The position numbers and the translations under genes were made by a program. This document shows, piece by piece, positions 54,858-64,000 of a stretch of 64,000 bases of DNA. The notes under the pieces are model-generated. The model searched no databases, was not told where the DNA came from, and saw only the letters and a list, made by a program, of their open reading frames with translations. Origin of the DNA: Phialocephala subalpina (Eukaryota; Ascomycota; Leotiomycetes; Helotiales; Mollisiaceae); NCBI GenBank assembly GCA_900073065.1, contig FJOG01000008.1:1016552-1080551 (forward strand), read 5' to 3'. The stretch's first letter is position 1, and each line of letters opens with the position of its first letter.

Positions 54858-55894
54858 CGGTAAATTTATATCCTTTATTTTTTAGCGTTAAAATCCGTTC
54901 CTTTTCACGCTTTATAAGATGAGCATTTTCCTTCCTTGGAGAGACTCCCATGATTTGAAGTTTAAAAGGATTCTATAAGAAAATAAGAGAGTTATTATGT
55001 TTATGGTAGCGTATATAGGTTTCGGCAATATAAGCGAATACAACGTCACGTGACGAGTTTTCACCCGACTTGATTGTACTTGATTACGGTACGCCCGTGA
55101 ATTAACTCTTTTAGCCTCTTCTTCCTTTTCTAAAAAGACTAATAGAGACTTATAATCCTAATTAATTGCTCCTCGAATTATGATCGATACTCTTCTTAAC
55201 TTATAAATCGATCGAATATAATTTGAATACTTCTTTTCATTTACTCTTCAAGTTACTTAAACCCTCTTATTTTTCCTTAGCTCAAAAATGCGCTCATTAG
55301 ACTATATAACCTTTCTCTAATCCCCCCATCTTTCTCTCGAGGCTACTTAGTCAAATATCCCCTATTATTAATACTTATAAGCAAAAGCAAGCCTCTTTTT
55401 TGCTTATGCGCGAAAGATGAAAGGCCTAAAACATGTAATATAGCGATAGTAGCCTGATTTGCGGAGTTCTCGACGAATAGTACATATTGAGGTTAGAATA
55501 TTAAGAGCTCTTTTGACTTATTTAAAGGTTATGCGTCTTATAGTATAATTTCTTGCGATAAAACGAATAATTTGGCGAATCTAACGTTAATTTAAAAGGT
55601 TCTTTTAGTATTGCTTCCTAAATCTTATTCTATAGCTAAAAGGAGCCTTGCAAATGTCTTAAATAGTAGATTTAAGAACTTCTAATTCCTTAAAGATTTG
55701 CCCCTAAGATTTTCTATCGCGTCGCGCTTGTCGGACTCTAGCTCGTTTTGGAGTGTACTAATCTTAATGCGGCACGTAGAGAGAAGAGGATGATGGAATA
55801 TCTGTTTCCATTTTAAATTTGAAGAGGTTTGGATTAATAGTTGTAGTGTAATTGAGGTTTAAAGTGGGTGGGAAATTATGGTAGGGGGGTTAAT

Positions 55895-55932
55895 CTCGCT
55901 TAAGAGTGCCGGAGAGCTATGGCCCTAACTCT
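55895..55932. repeat. Right TIR of element A
   Basis: Inverted copy of 52607-52644, followed by TA at 55933-55934. The same sequence, diverged, reappears at 63715-63750. Confidence 0.92.
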
Positions 55933-55966
55933 TACAACCACAACACTTCCTCCTCCTTTGCATCAT

Positions 55967-57859
55967 CTAATCCTTTAACTCTTCGAAGGTCCTCGTGTCG
56001 AATTGTCTCCCAGCATAATATCTATACCTGGAAGCGGTTCTGACGCGAATCTTCTTTCCACAATAAATGAAAACAAACACCGAACAAATAATTATGATCA
56101 TCAAAACCCCTAGCATAACGAACACATTCTTCATACCGATCCCATCGATCCATGGGGCGATTGCGAATACAAAGACCGTTGCGACTATGTTTCGGGTCAC
56201 GGTGATTGTGACCATCGAGTCGGCAACAATCTGATTGTCCCTGGTTAGCGACATACTTCATCGAAGAGGAAAGTGTCTTACATCTGTGTATGCATCTGTG
56301 AGATATGTTAAAGAGATGCTACTAATGGGTGCTGTTCCAAATGAAAGCAAACCATATCCTATCGCGAGCAGTGGCCATGGCCTCGAATCTGCCAGTCCAA
56401 ATCCGAACATCCAGAGTCCAGCAGGTATGAATGGGATGAACGCCGCGATGACCCAAAGCCTCATTTCAGGCTCGTAAACTCCGTTGTTTCGTTTCGCGAG
56501 ATACAAGATACTCCAATCACTCAGAGGTCCAGCAACAAGTAACGAAAGCGAGGTCGCAATGAATGGCGGGAGACTCATGAGGCCGACTTGTGCAGAGTTG
56601 AAGTTGTATGGAGGCTCGTACAGATATTCCGAAAGGACTGTGATCATAACAGTGATCGTTGCATTGATTATTGAGTACACAAGCGAGATGTAAAAGACGG
56701 CCGGTATAGTGAAGAACATCACAAGTGGTTGATAGCTGTGAAGGGCGAATTTGCTGAACGATCCTGGTGATGTGGACCACAGCGCCAATCGTTGGCGATA
56801 TGTTCTCATTGGAATCGTGTGATCGATTTCGTTTGCGGTGGAGTAGATGTCTGTGCTTGGGCCAACTCCTGTTTCGACTGTCTTGGAGTCCGAGGTCTTA
56901 GAATCATCCTTCGTGTCCTGCTGATCGGGGGACATTGGCTCAGGAAGTGCAAGAGGGTCGGTGCCGTGGTAAACCTTGGACGAGTACTTTGTCTCTTCGA
57001 ACATAAAGGCGTAGATAAGGAATGAGATGCCGAAAAAGATAGCCATCCACCACCATACCCATCTCCATCCTTGCCCTGTCGTGATATACCCTGCTGCAAG
57101 AGGTGCTAGCGAGCCGCCGATGTTCAGAAACCAAATGTAGTAACTGTTCATGCGACCCCTTTGATGGACGAAAAAGACATCAGCGACCGTCATTTGCACG
57201 ATAATTTCCGAGAGAGCGCCGAAGAGGCAGTTCAACGTGTTAACTGCCACCAGATCTCCGACTGTCTGTAGCTTGGCAGTCCATATGGCTATGGCAAATT
57301 GCGCAATCGTGCTGAAGACATATACCGGACGTCGGCCGTACTTCAATGCGAATGGGATCAGAAGCGGGCCTCCAATTGCCAGGGCCGCGCAGCCAGCAGC
57401 GTAGCTGTCGTTGAGAAGTTCGTAAGAGAAGCCGTTCTGCTCATTCATGGGACCCCAAGTTGGAGTCACGGCATTGATGCTGAAGTGGAAATCAGCATGT
57501 ATCAGAGGGACCAGAGGTGATAGAAATACTCACTCTGCAAACACGAACACAACATACATGCACGCTAGGCCAAAGTTGAGATATTTTCGCCATGGAGCCC
57601 AATTCTATGGTCGTTAGTAAATTGCAATGAATGATGGCAGGCATGCTATACCAATGGATCATTGGGATCGACGGTTGGGCGTGGTTGTAGAATAATCTCG
57701 CCTCCCCTGAAAAGATCTGAAATCGGTTGGGTCAGTCACCGTGTTCGCGTCTTTGCTGCGCCAAATATATGACGACTGAATAAAGAATTGCAGCTTACCT
57801 TCGAGTTTGACAGTCCCAGGAGGCCACTGCTCCGGATCACACTCAGAGGCAGCCGACAT
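55967..57859 (-). CDS. Major facilitator superfamily transporter, DHA1 type
   Basis: Five exons (57859-57799, 57716-57652, 57604-57534, 57479-56282, 56230-55967) sum to 1659 nt, 552 residues. A soluble N-terminus leads into 'NWAPWRKYLNFGLACMYVVF'. 'YAAGCAALAIGGPLLIPFAL' then 'KYGRRPVYVF' is the MFS motif A loop (G-R-R-P). A charged central loop of ~60 residues follows 'MFEETKY'. The second half has 'LSLLVAGPLSDWSILYL' and 'GTAPISSISLTYLTDAYTD'. The last intron (56281-56231) must use the downstream acceptor AATCAG to give 'TDIVADSMVTI'. Relatives export drugs, toxins or metabolites, or import sugars or siderophores. It starts just 35 bp from the transposon nest at its 3' end. Confidence 0.88.
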
Positions 57860-58074
57860 GTCGATTGTTCAGCAGGCTTTGGAACTCTGCAGTGAGACCA
57901 ACAAGTCCAGGAATCGGAAGTTCACGATGTCAGAACCGAAGCAGCGCGGAGGCTCTTCTTCTTTGTACCTTTCATCTTCATCCTTATCGAAGTCAGCGTT
58001 CGAGATCTCCGGTCCTGCATCCTGTCATATCTTCGGATCTGATGAGGACGTTCTGGATATCAAAGGTGGGGGCG

Positions 58075-58881
58075 AATCAACGTACCTTCGTACTGTGCCA
58101 CTTGGCATTGACAGGGGCGGCAATCACAATCCAGGGCTCGAGATAGGAAGCATAAATGAAAGTAGACATCACTCCCGCAATCATGAGCCCATCCAAGATA
58201 CCCCAGAAGCTGATCGCCAGTGAATGGCTTCCAAAGTATCGGAAATGGGCCCGAAAGAGTACCCACACGCATGCTTCATGCAGCTCACATGGCTTATCGC
58301 GACCGTGCAGACATTGAACATGGGAAACTCGGATGGTGCACAAAAATTCCAAAAGCATTGCCGATAGATTGTGTTCTAATATTTAGCTAATTGTATCTGC
58401 ATTTCCTTACGTTTCTATCATAGAATTCAGAAAGCTGAATCATGGGCACGTGACCCATAGCTCAGGGTAATAATGATCGAGATGAGTGCTTCTGTTCATT
58501 TTCAAGGAGCGACGATTGATATGTATAATTTTCAGTACACTAGAAATTTCGACATCTGCTGAGTCCATGATTAAAGGTTGAGATAGAGATCTCGTATCGT
58601 ACAATAGTCCTTGTTTCTATAGAATTTATCTTCAGCTTCTCTTCGGCAATTCGCACCGGCTTCCGTGTGCATGATCAGTACAAACAATTTCTTGGTACGA
58701 ATGTGACAGCATCTATCGCATAGCTGAGCCCTTGGAAGCTGATAATCAGGATCGACAGGAGGCTCAAAACACCGATCCGAACAGCAAAGCGAGCAGGCGC
58801 GACGAAAGTAGAGGAAACGAGCTCAAAATAGAGAATGCAGACATTAAACGTAAGAAGAACATAAAAGTCAAACTCATCCAT
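58075..58881 (-). pseudogene. Membrane-protein locus, probably decayed
   Basis: Two separated minus-strand segments look coding. At 58881-58678: 'MDEFDFYVLLTFNVCILYFE', 'RFAVRIGVLSLLSILIISF'. At 58358-58078: 'CELHEACVWVLFRAHFRYFG', 'FWGILDGLMIAGVMSTFIYA', with a GTACGT donor after 'WHSTK'. No clean intron joins them, and the second runs into a poor third part upstream of the MFS start. Family not recognised; a multi-span enzyme or receptor is possible. Confidence 0.3.
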
Positions 58882-59072
58882 CTATCTCAACACGAGGTGG
58901 CTCAAAGTTTCGAGGGCGGATGGCTTGCACTAACAAGGGTGACGATCCCCAAGCCCAGGTCTCTCAATCTCTGGTGTTGAGTTTGGTTCTCATCATGGTG
59001 TTGGCCAACATCGTCCAATGTCGAGAAATCCAGGCTGAAAGGGTTTAGGAAGTAGAAAATTGAAGGCGCTGC

Positions 59073-59429
59073 TTATAGCGGATGTACCCACTCACAAGCT
59101 CTCCTCAGATTCGTTCCTTGGAGCCCTAGGGCCAGAGCCACTTGCCTCTCCAGCCGTACTCTGCTCCTTCCTATATGCGCGGAGATGTGTGGGATGAGCC
59201 TTTTCGCGCTGTGTTCCAGCTGGGTTTGGCCTTCGGGCGTTTCAAGATTTTTAAAGGCGCTCAGATCTCTTTCCCATGTATCTTTGACTATTCTTTCAAT
59301 CCATGCCAAGAGATCGACGCCATTTGACATACCAATAGCGAAAATGCGAGTCGACCATTTCGAATCGGTTTCTGGCGGCAAGAGTTGCTCGAATGGAGTA
59401 GGACGAGGCTCTGGATCCTGTTCTGACAT
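59073..59429 (-). CDS. Uncharacterised 118-aa protein
   Basis: A single-exon frame with a good ATG context. Pro/Glu-rich start ('EQDPEPRPTPFEQLLPP'), then a mostly helical, charged body ('LLAWIERIVKDTWERDLSAF', 'LEHSAKRLIPHISAHIG'). No known family. A longer minus-strand frame overlaps its 5' half (to 60021) but is Arg/Ser-rich and looks like chance. Confidence 0.4.
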   Translation of the reverse strand: MSEQDPEPRPTPFEQLLPPETDSKWSTRIFAIGMSNGVDLLAWIERIVKDTWERDLSAFKNLETPEGQTQLEHSAKRLIPHISAHIGRSRVRLERQVALALGLQGTNLRRACEWVHPL

Positions 59430-60603
59430 CTTCGATGGTGCGAGTGAAAAGTATTGATGATACTTCTAGTTGCGAAGCGTATTCCGGTCGAGATCGTTTG
59501 AAACGTCGAGCAATAGGGTGGAGCGTGCGTAGGCTGAAATGAGCAAATATAATATATCGCATTCGTCGTATAGGGAGCATCGTGCATCCGCGTATCTGCA
59601 TTTTGATCTCAAGGTGAGACAATGGATCTTTCGCCCGACGAGACCTCCTTTCATGGCCAGGAAATTGGATTTTCCAAAGACCAAGGTGTATGAAAGAGGA
59701 GAGCCTCTTCCTGCGATTTTGGCTATCATAATGAGCGAGGTTTTGACGGTTTCTGATTTCCGGGGCGAGACATGCCACGCTGACAAAGAGATAAAATCGT
59801 GTTGAGGTTATGAGGCACTTTCGCTCTAAAGCAAAGTCGGCCTGGAAACTGTCGACACAGCCAGTAGTAGCGCTCGTGCATGGCAACCACGTAGCAAAAG
59901 TAGAAAAGGCAAGATAGTACACCACAAGAAGAAAATGCAATGATTTTGCGTGAACCACAGTATGAAAAGACAATATTAGCAATTTGCAAGAGACGAAACC
60001 AAGGCAGTAATGTTCCATCAAAGTATCTGGAAGAAAGATAGAGCATCGGCACTAGCCTAAAACGGAAGCACAGCAACACAGCAACGTAAGCATCCAAACT
60101 GAGCAACGACAGGAATTCGCCGTCAGATACATTTTCGATATGAACAACAGTTCAAATATTACAATCGTTAAGATACACAGCCGAGTGTCTCGCAATTTGA
60201 GGACAGAGGTGATGGAGCATTTGGGAAGAAATCTTCGAGGTCAGCTTAGCGTGAAATGCACGTGCCACTAAGCTACCCTCGGCTAGCTCTTTCCCCCTTT
60301 TTCGAGAACTGAGACCCCTCTTCAGCTCAACACAATCCAAGACCAATGTGATTGATCTCAGCTACAAATCACGAAAGAATTCATGGATGTCTGGAGCTCT
60401 TTTCAAGAAAGTACGATGCAGCCAGTTGCTGCAATATTTTATATAAACCCCAAGCATCAGGTCCCGGAAGTCGACAGGGCTGAATGTGGCGCAGCTCTGC
60501 TTACGCCAAAATCCAGCTCTCGGACTTCGACGAACATTTCCTCATCAACATCGAACTCAATCGTTGGCAGTGCTCATATCGTTGCGAGGTATGGACATGA
60601 AGT
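59430..60603. other. Intergenic region upstream of the Zn2Cys6 gene
   Basis: About 1.2 kb without a supportable gene; overlapping ORFs without motifs. The 3' part is the regulator's promoter side. Confidence 0.45.
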
Positions 60604-62374
60604 ATGGATGCAGTGTCTCGGTCTTCTGGTGGCACGGCCAAAGCTCAAAGAAGTCGAGGCAAACATGCAAAAGTCAGAAGTGGGTGTAAGACGTGCAAGT
60701 AAGCTGCTCGGTTTGAGTTGCAAGAACACCTGCTGATCTTTCTGTGGCAGAACAAGAAAAATTAAATGCGATGAGACTCGACCGCAGTGCCTCAGGTGCC
60801 TGAAATTCTTGGGTCGTTGTGACGGCTATGAGACTGCCAAGACCACCGCTTCCCCGAGACATGATGCTCCTCCTTCAGGAAACAGGGTCACAACTCGGCC
60901 TTTACTTCCACGGAGGGACAATCAAAATCGATTTACGTACACCCCAATTCTACACCACCCCGTTCATATCGCCAAATTTCGAAACGAGGAAGAACACCTC
61001 GGCTTCCTTGCCTTTAGGAATCTGACGATCTCGGAACTCTCAAGTCTATTCCCCAGCTCGTTATGGGAGCGAGTGATCTTTCAAGCAAGTGAAGAGGAAG
61101 TCTTCATCCGTGACGCTGTCGTTGCTGTTGGAGCATTGTTCTCATGCGAGCGAAGACTGATGGTGGACGCCGAAAATAGAAAGACATGGAGTGGTCTTGA
61201 GAAACCACCTCGATACCAATTTGCTCTCCAGCATCACGGAAGAGCCATTCAAAGCATGCGAGCGAAGCTGTCGACTAGAGAGCGAAGTCTCAGGACCATG
61301 TTGGTTGGTTGCCTGCTCATTGTATGTTTCGAAGCAGTACAGGGAAACTATATCCAATCTTTGACGCATGCTATTGGAGGACACTCTGTTTTGCAGAACT
61401 GGCTTGCCTCTAAGAAACACTCGGGTTCAATTGTTTCGCAAAAAGAGGGCATTGTAAGTCCAGCGGAGGATGTCCTCGAAAGTGACCTCGTTCAAGCTTT
61501 TGCCCGTATGGACTTGCAGGTCATGAAGTATTCCGTCGATCCTCGGGCAACAGATGTCCATCAAAAGCTGAGGCTGGAAGGATCAGACGCCATCACTGGC
61601 ATGCCCACAACGTTCATCAACACAGGTGAAGCGAGGACCTATCTCGAGCTAGTGGAGCGGCGTGCATGGCATTTCATCGCCACCAAGCAAGTCGAAGTAT
61701 TCAAGAAGCAAAGAGGAGAAGACAAAATAGACGTGATTCCCAAATTATTAGAAGATTGCGATGACATCAGTAGTGGTCAAGCTGAGGAAGTTTTTCATAG
61801 TGATGAAATTGCTCGCTGGCTCTCTGCAATAGAGCCTTTCTACAACTCCATCGTTCCCAATTCGCGAGAATGGAAAGCGGCTACCTTGCTTCAGATACAA
61901 GCTCAGACGACGAAAATAATGCTGAATAGTGTCCGCCCCGACGAGAGCTGGGCGGACCCTTTCCTCCCAGAATTCCGCTGGATCGCCAAAGCTGGCAAGG
62001 AGATTTTTGACGACAATCTAATCCAGAATGGGCATCGTTTCTCCTTCGATGGTGGTATCATCAAGCCGCTATGGATGATAGGGACATACTGTCGAGAGTC
62101 AACAGTTCGAAGAGAAGCCATCGCGTTGTTGCGGAAAGTTGCTGTGAAGGAGCTGTTTTGGGATGGATTGTTACACGCCAGCGCCTGCGAAGCTCAGATG
62201 CTGATTGAGGAGGAGGGTATGGACGAGGATGGATTCATCCCCGAGGATGAGCGATTCAAGATTACCGGGGGCATGGTAGATGGACTGAACAGGATTGGCA
62301 TGATACGACTTACGAAAATGGCCAGGAGAGAGGATGGAATGGTTGACGAGAGAGAGTTCGCACTCCCTCTTTAA
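60604..62374 (+). CDS. Zn2Cys6 transcription factor with fungal TF domain
   Basis: Two exons (60604-60698, 60751-62374) sum to 1719 nt, 572 residues. The intron splits the zinc cluster. The spliced protein gives Cys28, 31, 38, 45, 48 and 55, a perfect C-x2-C-x6-C-x6-C-x2-C-x6-C ('RSGCKTCKTRKIKCDETR', 'PQCLRCLKFLGRCDGYE'). A basic Arg/Lys stretch precedes it. The rest is the helical fungal TF region: 'LSSLFPSSLWERVIFQASEE', 'FIRDAVVAVGALF', 'SLRTMLVGCLLIVCFEAVQG' and 'ALLRKVAVKELFWDGLLHA'. It should bind CGG-type sites in the nucleus. Intact, unlike the two other zinc-cluster relics in the window. It could control the MFS transporter 3 kb away, but nothing in the sequence proves this. Confidence 0.9.
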
Positions 62375-63714
62375 GAATGCCTTCATTCGCTCCAAGTCGA
62401 AGATAGCCATGCCTGAATCCCCGACTCTCGTCTAGGACACTCAGCCAGGACTACACGCCCGGACGTCCTCCTCCCGCTCAGACTCAGCGGAAGCCAGTGG
62501 GATTCAGCGGAACAGGGCGGAGATATCTTTCCCCTCGTTAACACTTAGCAGCAATGAGAAGGAGCCAAGAGACAGCTCCCTGATTCCCATTCTTTGAATT
62601 GAGATTCTCCGAAGTGTAGGGACGAGGGTCGCAGGAATACAGGCGCCAGGCGGGACTTGAATCTTCGAAATTGGGACTGAGAATTTCAAAGGTGAATGTG
62701 CGTGGCCGGGTCGGACAACGGGATGGGACAATGGACAGACTTCCAAGATAGCGAAAACAGGTCGTGTACATTGTATGAGGATACAGGCTTTTTGCTTGAG
62801 AGCCCTAACTCCATTTCAGTGGAGCTCTGAATCATCGTGGATCATCCACGTGACTCCGCGAAAACAAAGGACCTGTTCCACGTTCGAGGGAGCTTTCGAA
62901 GGAGAATCAAAGAGCATCTCCTGCGATGTACTGATGGAAGATCCCCAATTTGCAAATAGTCAAATTAAGTACGGTGCAACCTGAAATCGCTCAACAAAAC
63001 TCAGGAGGAAAAGTTACAATACCTGAAGTCCCTCATCGTTACTGATTCTTCAGCATCTCAGATACTCGATTAACCACAGATACTTCTTACCTGTGTAAGC
63101 AGAAGCCAAGTTGGAAGTCAATTCTCTCGATTCCCGAAAGGTCGAGATCAATTTGAAGTGCCCAATCAACCTCACATGCTCAATGCTTTGAAGTCTTCGT
63201 TGGATTTTGCAAACTGTAATGTCTTTCTTGCCGTACTCGGTATTTAACGCGCACGAAGTCGAGAATATGAGCCCAACGTTCTTCAATACTAACACCACCC
63301 CGCCCATTCCCACAAATTTGCACAGTCTCTCGAGCCTATTCCATGTCGAAGACCCCACCATATTACAGTCGTCGTCATGCCTTCCTTTGAATTGCTGAGC
63401 GTGTATACAGGTCGCGTGACTTGATCTATTTGCCTGCAGCCAGCTTTTGAGATTTTGAAGGGCATAAATCCCTCTCATTGGAGCAGAAGTTGAAACCATT
63501 ATTTCAACTCAAAAATGGAAGGAGATGTTACTGGGGCGCTCGTCTCTTGCGTTTTTGTCTCTAATGCGATATGGGATAGCTGCAGAGACAGCAAGGCGCG
63601 TGGAGATGTACTATTAATGCGGACGCTGAGAGGTTCACTGATCATTAAGAAGGGTTTCAATGAATAAGGTGCAAAAATAACCGTCGTTGAGACCCAAGCT
63701 GGCAAGCACAAGTA
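62375..63714. other. Gene-poor stretch before the right-edge transposon
   Basis: No supportable gene. A minus-strand ORF (63050-63499, 149 codons from a possible ATG) has no recognisable features. It ends at the TA (63713-63714) that borders the right-edge TIR. Confidence 0.45.
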
Positions 63715-64000
63715 AGAGTTCGGGCCACAGCTCGTGGGCACCTTAAGCGAAACACGGCGAAAATGGCCGGTTTTATACCCTTTTTAAATATTAATAAAAA
63801 TGTAATATATAGATATTTTTCTTTTAAATTAAAAAATCTATAAGAACTTTATTTATAATTTTATATATATTTATAATTTTTAAATATTATTAATAGATTG
63901 TTAAAATAAACGCTTTTAAAGTGAGTATAAATCAAATTTTTTGGTGTTCCCATACAAAATTAAGCGAATTTGTATGGGAATACTAAAATTTTCAATTTAT
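63715..64000. mobile_element. Left end of a second element A-like Tc1/mariner copy, running off the window
   Basis: 63715-63750 (AGAGTTCGGGCCACAGCTCG, then TGGGCACCTTAAGCGA) aligns with the TIR of element A, with a few changes and one missing base. It is preceded by TA at 63713-63714. The following DNA (63780-64000) is strongly AT-rich. An imperfect inverted repeat at about 63937-63992 (GGTGTTCCCATACAAA against TTTGTATGGGAATACT) lies about 230 bp in and may be a subterminal repeat. No transposase reading is visible. Confidence 0.75.

Larger units (their letters stand above)
53204..54951 (-). pseudogene. Transposase of element B, interrupted by three solo LTRs
   Basis: The start ATG (54951) opens 'MGVSPRKENAHLIKREKE'. 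Other blocks: 'HWYTKTDSFTFARKPGSGAK', 'LITLSKSGKRLNYHTVS', 'VVIWSDKVTLEIGKD' (first catalytic Asp region), 'VIFIEDNAK' (second Asp), 'SPDFNPIENKWKRIKDVIAK' (third acidic block), ending 'KNDRGATKY'. Subtracting the insertions and one duplication each (173, 267 and 246 nt) leaves 1062 nt, exactly 354 codons, 353 residues, the usual size. Six or seven stops remain, all at places where Gln (CAA/CAG) or Trp (TGG) is expected, as RIP would give. Confidence 0.88.
53089..55076 (-). mobile_element. Tc1/mariner element B (inner), inserted into element A
   Basis: TIRs of 30 bp (53089-53118 and 55047-55076) match at 27 of 30 positions, beginning CAATCARGTCGGG and ending CTCGTCACGTG. TA flanks both sides (53087-53088 and 55077-55078). 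Total 1988 bp; after subtracting three LTR-like insertions with their duplications it is about 1.3 kb. It lies in the transposase gene of element A, in the same orientation. Confidence 0.9.
52748..55800 (-). pseudogene. Transposase of element A, split and RIP-mutated
   Basis: The C-terminal half (about 53086 down to 52748) reads 'QPIVFPLFDELRAEYIFIEN', 'RAKVYKGYIKF', 'IKEELKKLPFVLTSKEALYR' and 'VDPRDYRKYTERLT', a DDE/D-type Tc1 transposase with stops where Gln or Trp codons are expected. The N-terminal half lies beyond the inner element (55079 upward), is very AT-rich, and its start could not be fixed; the upper limit given is approximate. Confidence 0.7.
52607..55932 (-). mobile_element. Tc1/mariner element A (outer), interrupted by a second transposon
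   Basis: Terminal inverted repeats of 38 bp (52607-52644 and 55895-55932) match at 35 of 38 positions, starting AGAGTTAGGGCCA and ending TTAAGCGAG inward. TA dinucleotides flank both ends (52605-52606, 55933-55934), the Tc1/mariner signature. The element is AT-rich and carries many stops. Its transposase reads on the minus strand. Removing the inner element and one TA leaves about 1.3 kb, a normal size, and joins 'NSRAYRNQVLQPIVFPLFDE' across the gap in one frame. Confidence 0.9.

Noticed and set aside
59296..60021. 241-codon minus-strand ORF overlapping the 118-aa gene
   Set aside because: Arg/Ser/Leu-rich composition without motifs, shifted frame over a better ORF and no good start context; looks like chance.
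63050..63499. 149-codon minus-strand ORF
   Set aside because: No recognisable features or homologous pattern; size is within chance for the base composition.
1..64000. tRNA, rRNA or CRISPR features
   Set aside because: No cloverleaf with matching A and B boxes, no rRNA-like sequence and no spaced repeat arrays noticed on reading; a tRNAscan run would settle the first.

Overview
The window is from a filamentous ascomycete (Pezizomycotina). Genes carry short GT-AG introns (about 45-100 nt) with CTRAY-type branch points. The families are fungal (ERG7, REG1-like, Zn2Cys6 regulators, sulfotransferase-like and HET-like remnants). Several AT-rich tracts and dead genes carry the C-to-T/G-to-A stop codons expected of repeat-induced point mutation (RIP). 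A leotiomycete is plausible but is only an inference.

Layout. Positions 1-4000 hold the 3' end of a HET-like gene, a short AT-rich block and little else. Positions 4-21 kb form a conserved core: a REG1-like phosphatase regulator, a dead fungal-specific gene, SPO11 (minus) diverging from ERG7 (lanosterol synthase), SGT1, a secreted GH31 glycosidase, three consecutive small membrane proteins, and a sulfotransferase-like pseudogene. Positions 21-26 kb have small uncharacterised genes and a secreted PQQ-type beta-propeller protein. Positions 26.8-30.5 kb are a graveyard: an O-methyltransferase fragment, a solo LTR, a RIP-decayed HAMP-repeat fragment of a group III (Nik1/Os-1 type) histidine kinase, an AT-rich block and a dead zinc-cluster regulator. 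Positions 31-48.7 kb hold a CAX-like exchanger that appears to lack its signature acidic residues, a GNAT/ankyrin-type protein, an alpha/beta hydrolase, a broken fungal membrane protein, a protein with two DEDDh (Gfd2/YDR514C-like) nuclease domains broken by a frameshift, and an FAD monooxygenase.

The most striking structure is at 52.6-55.9 kb: a nest of transposons. A Tc1/mariner element (38-bp TIRs, TA duplication) is interrupted by a second Tc1/mariner element (30-bp TIRs, TA duplication). That second element's transposase gene is interrupted by three different solo LTR-like insertions, each with its own perfect 5-bp target duplication. Subtracting the three insertions leaves a length of exactly 354 codons for the inner transposase. 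One of the LTRs has a second copy at 27.2 kb, and a TIR related to the outer element begins at 63.7 kb and runs off the window.

After the nest come a DHA1-type MFS transporter (five exons), a decayed membrane-protein locus, a small hypothetical gene and an intact Zn2Cys6 regulator. The transporter and regulator could form a small export/regulation pair. No complete biosynthetic cluster, RNA gene or CRISPR array was seen.
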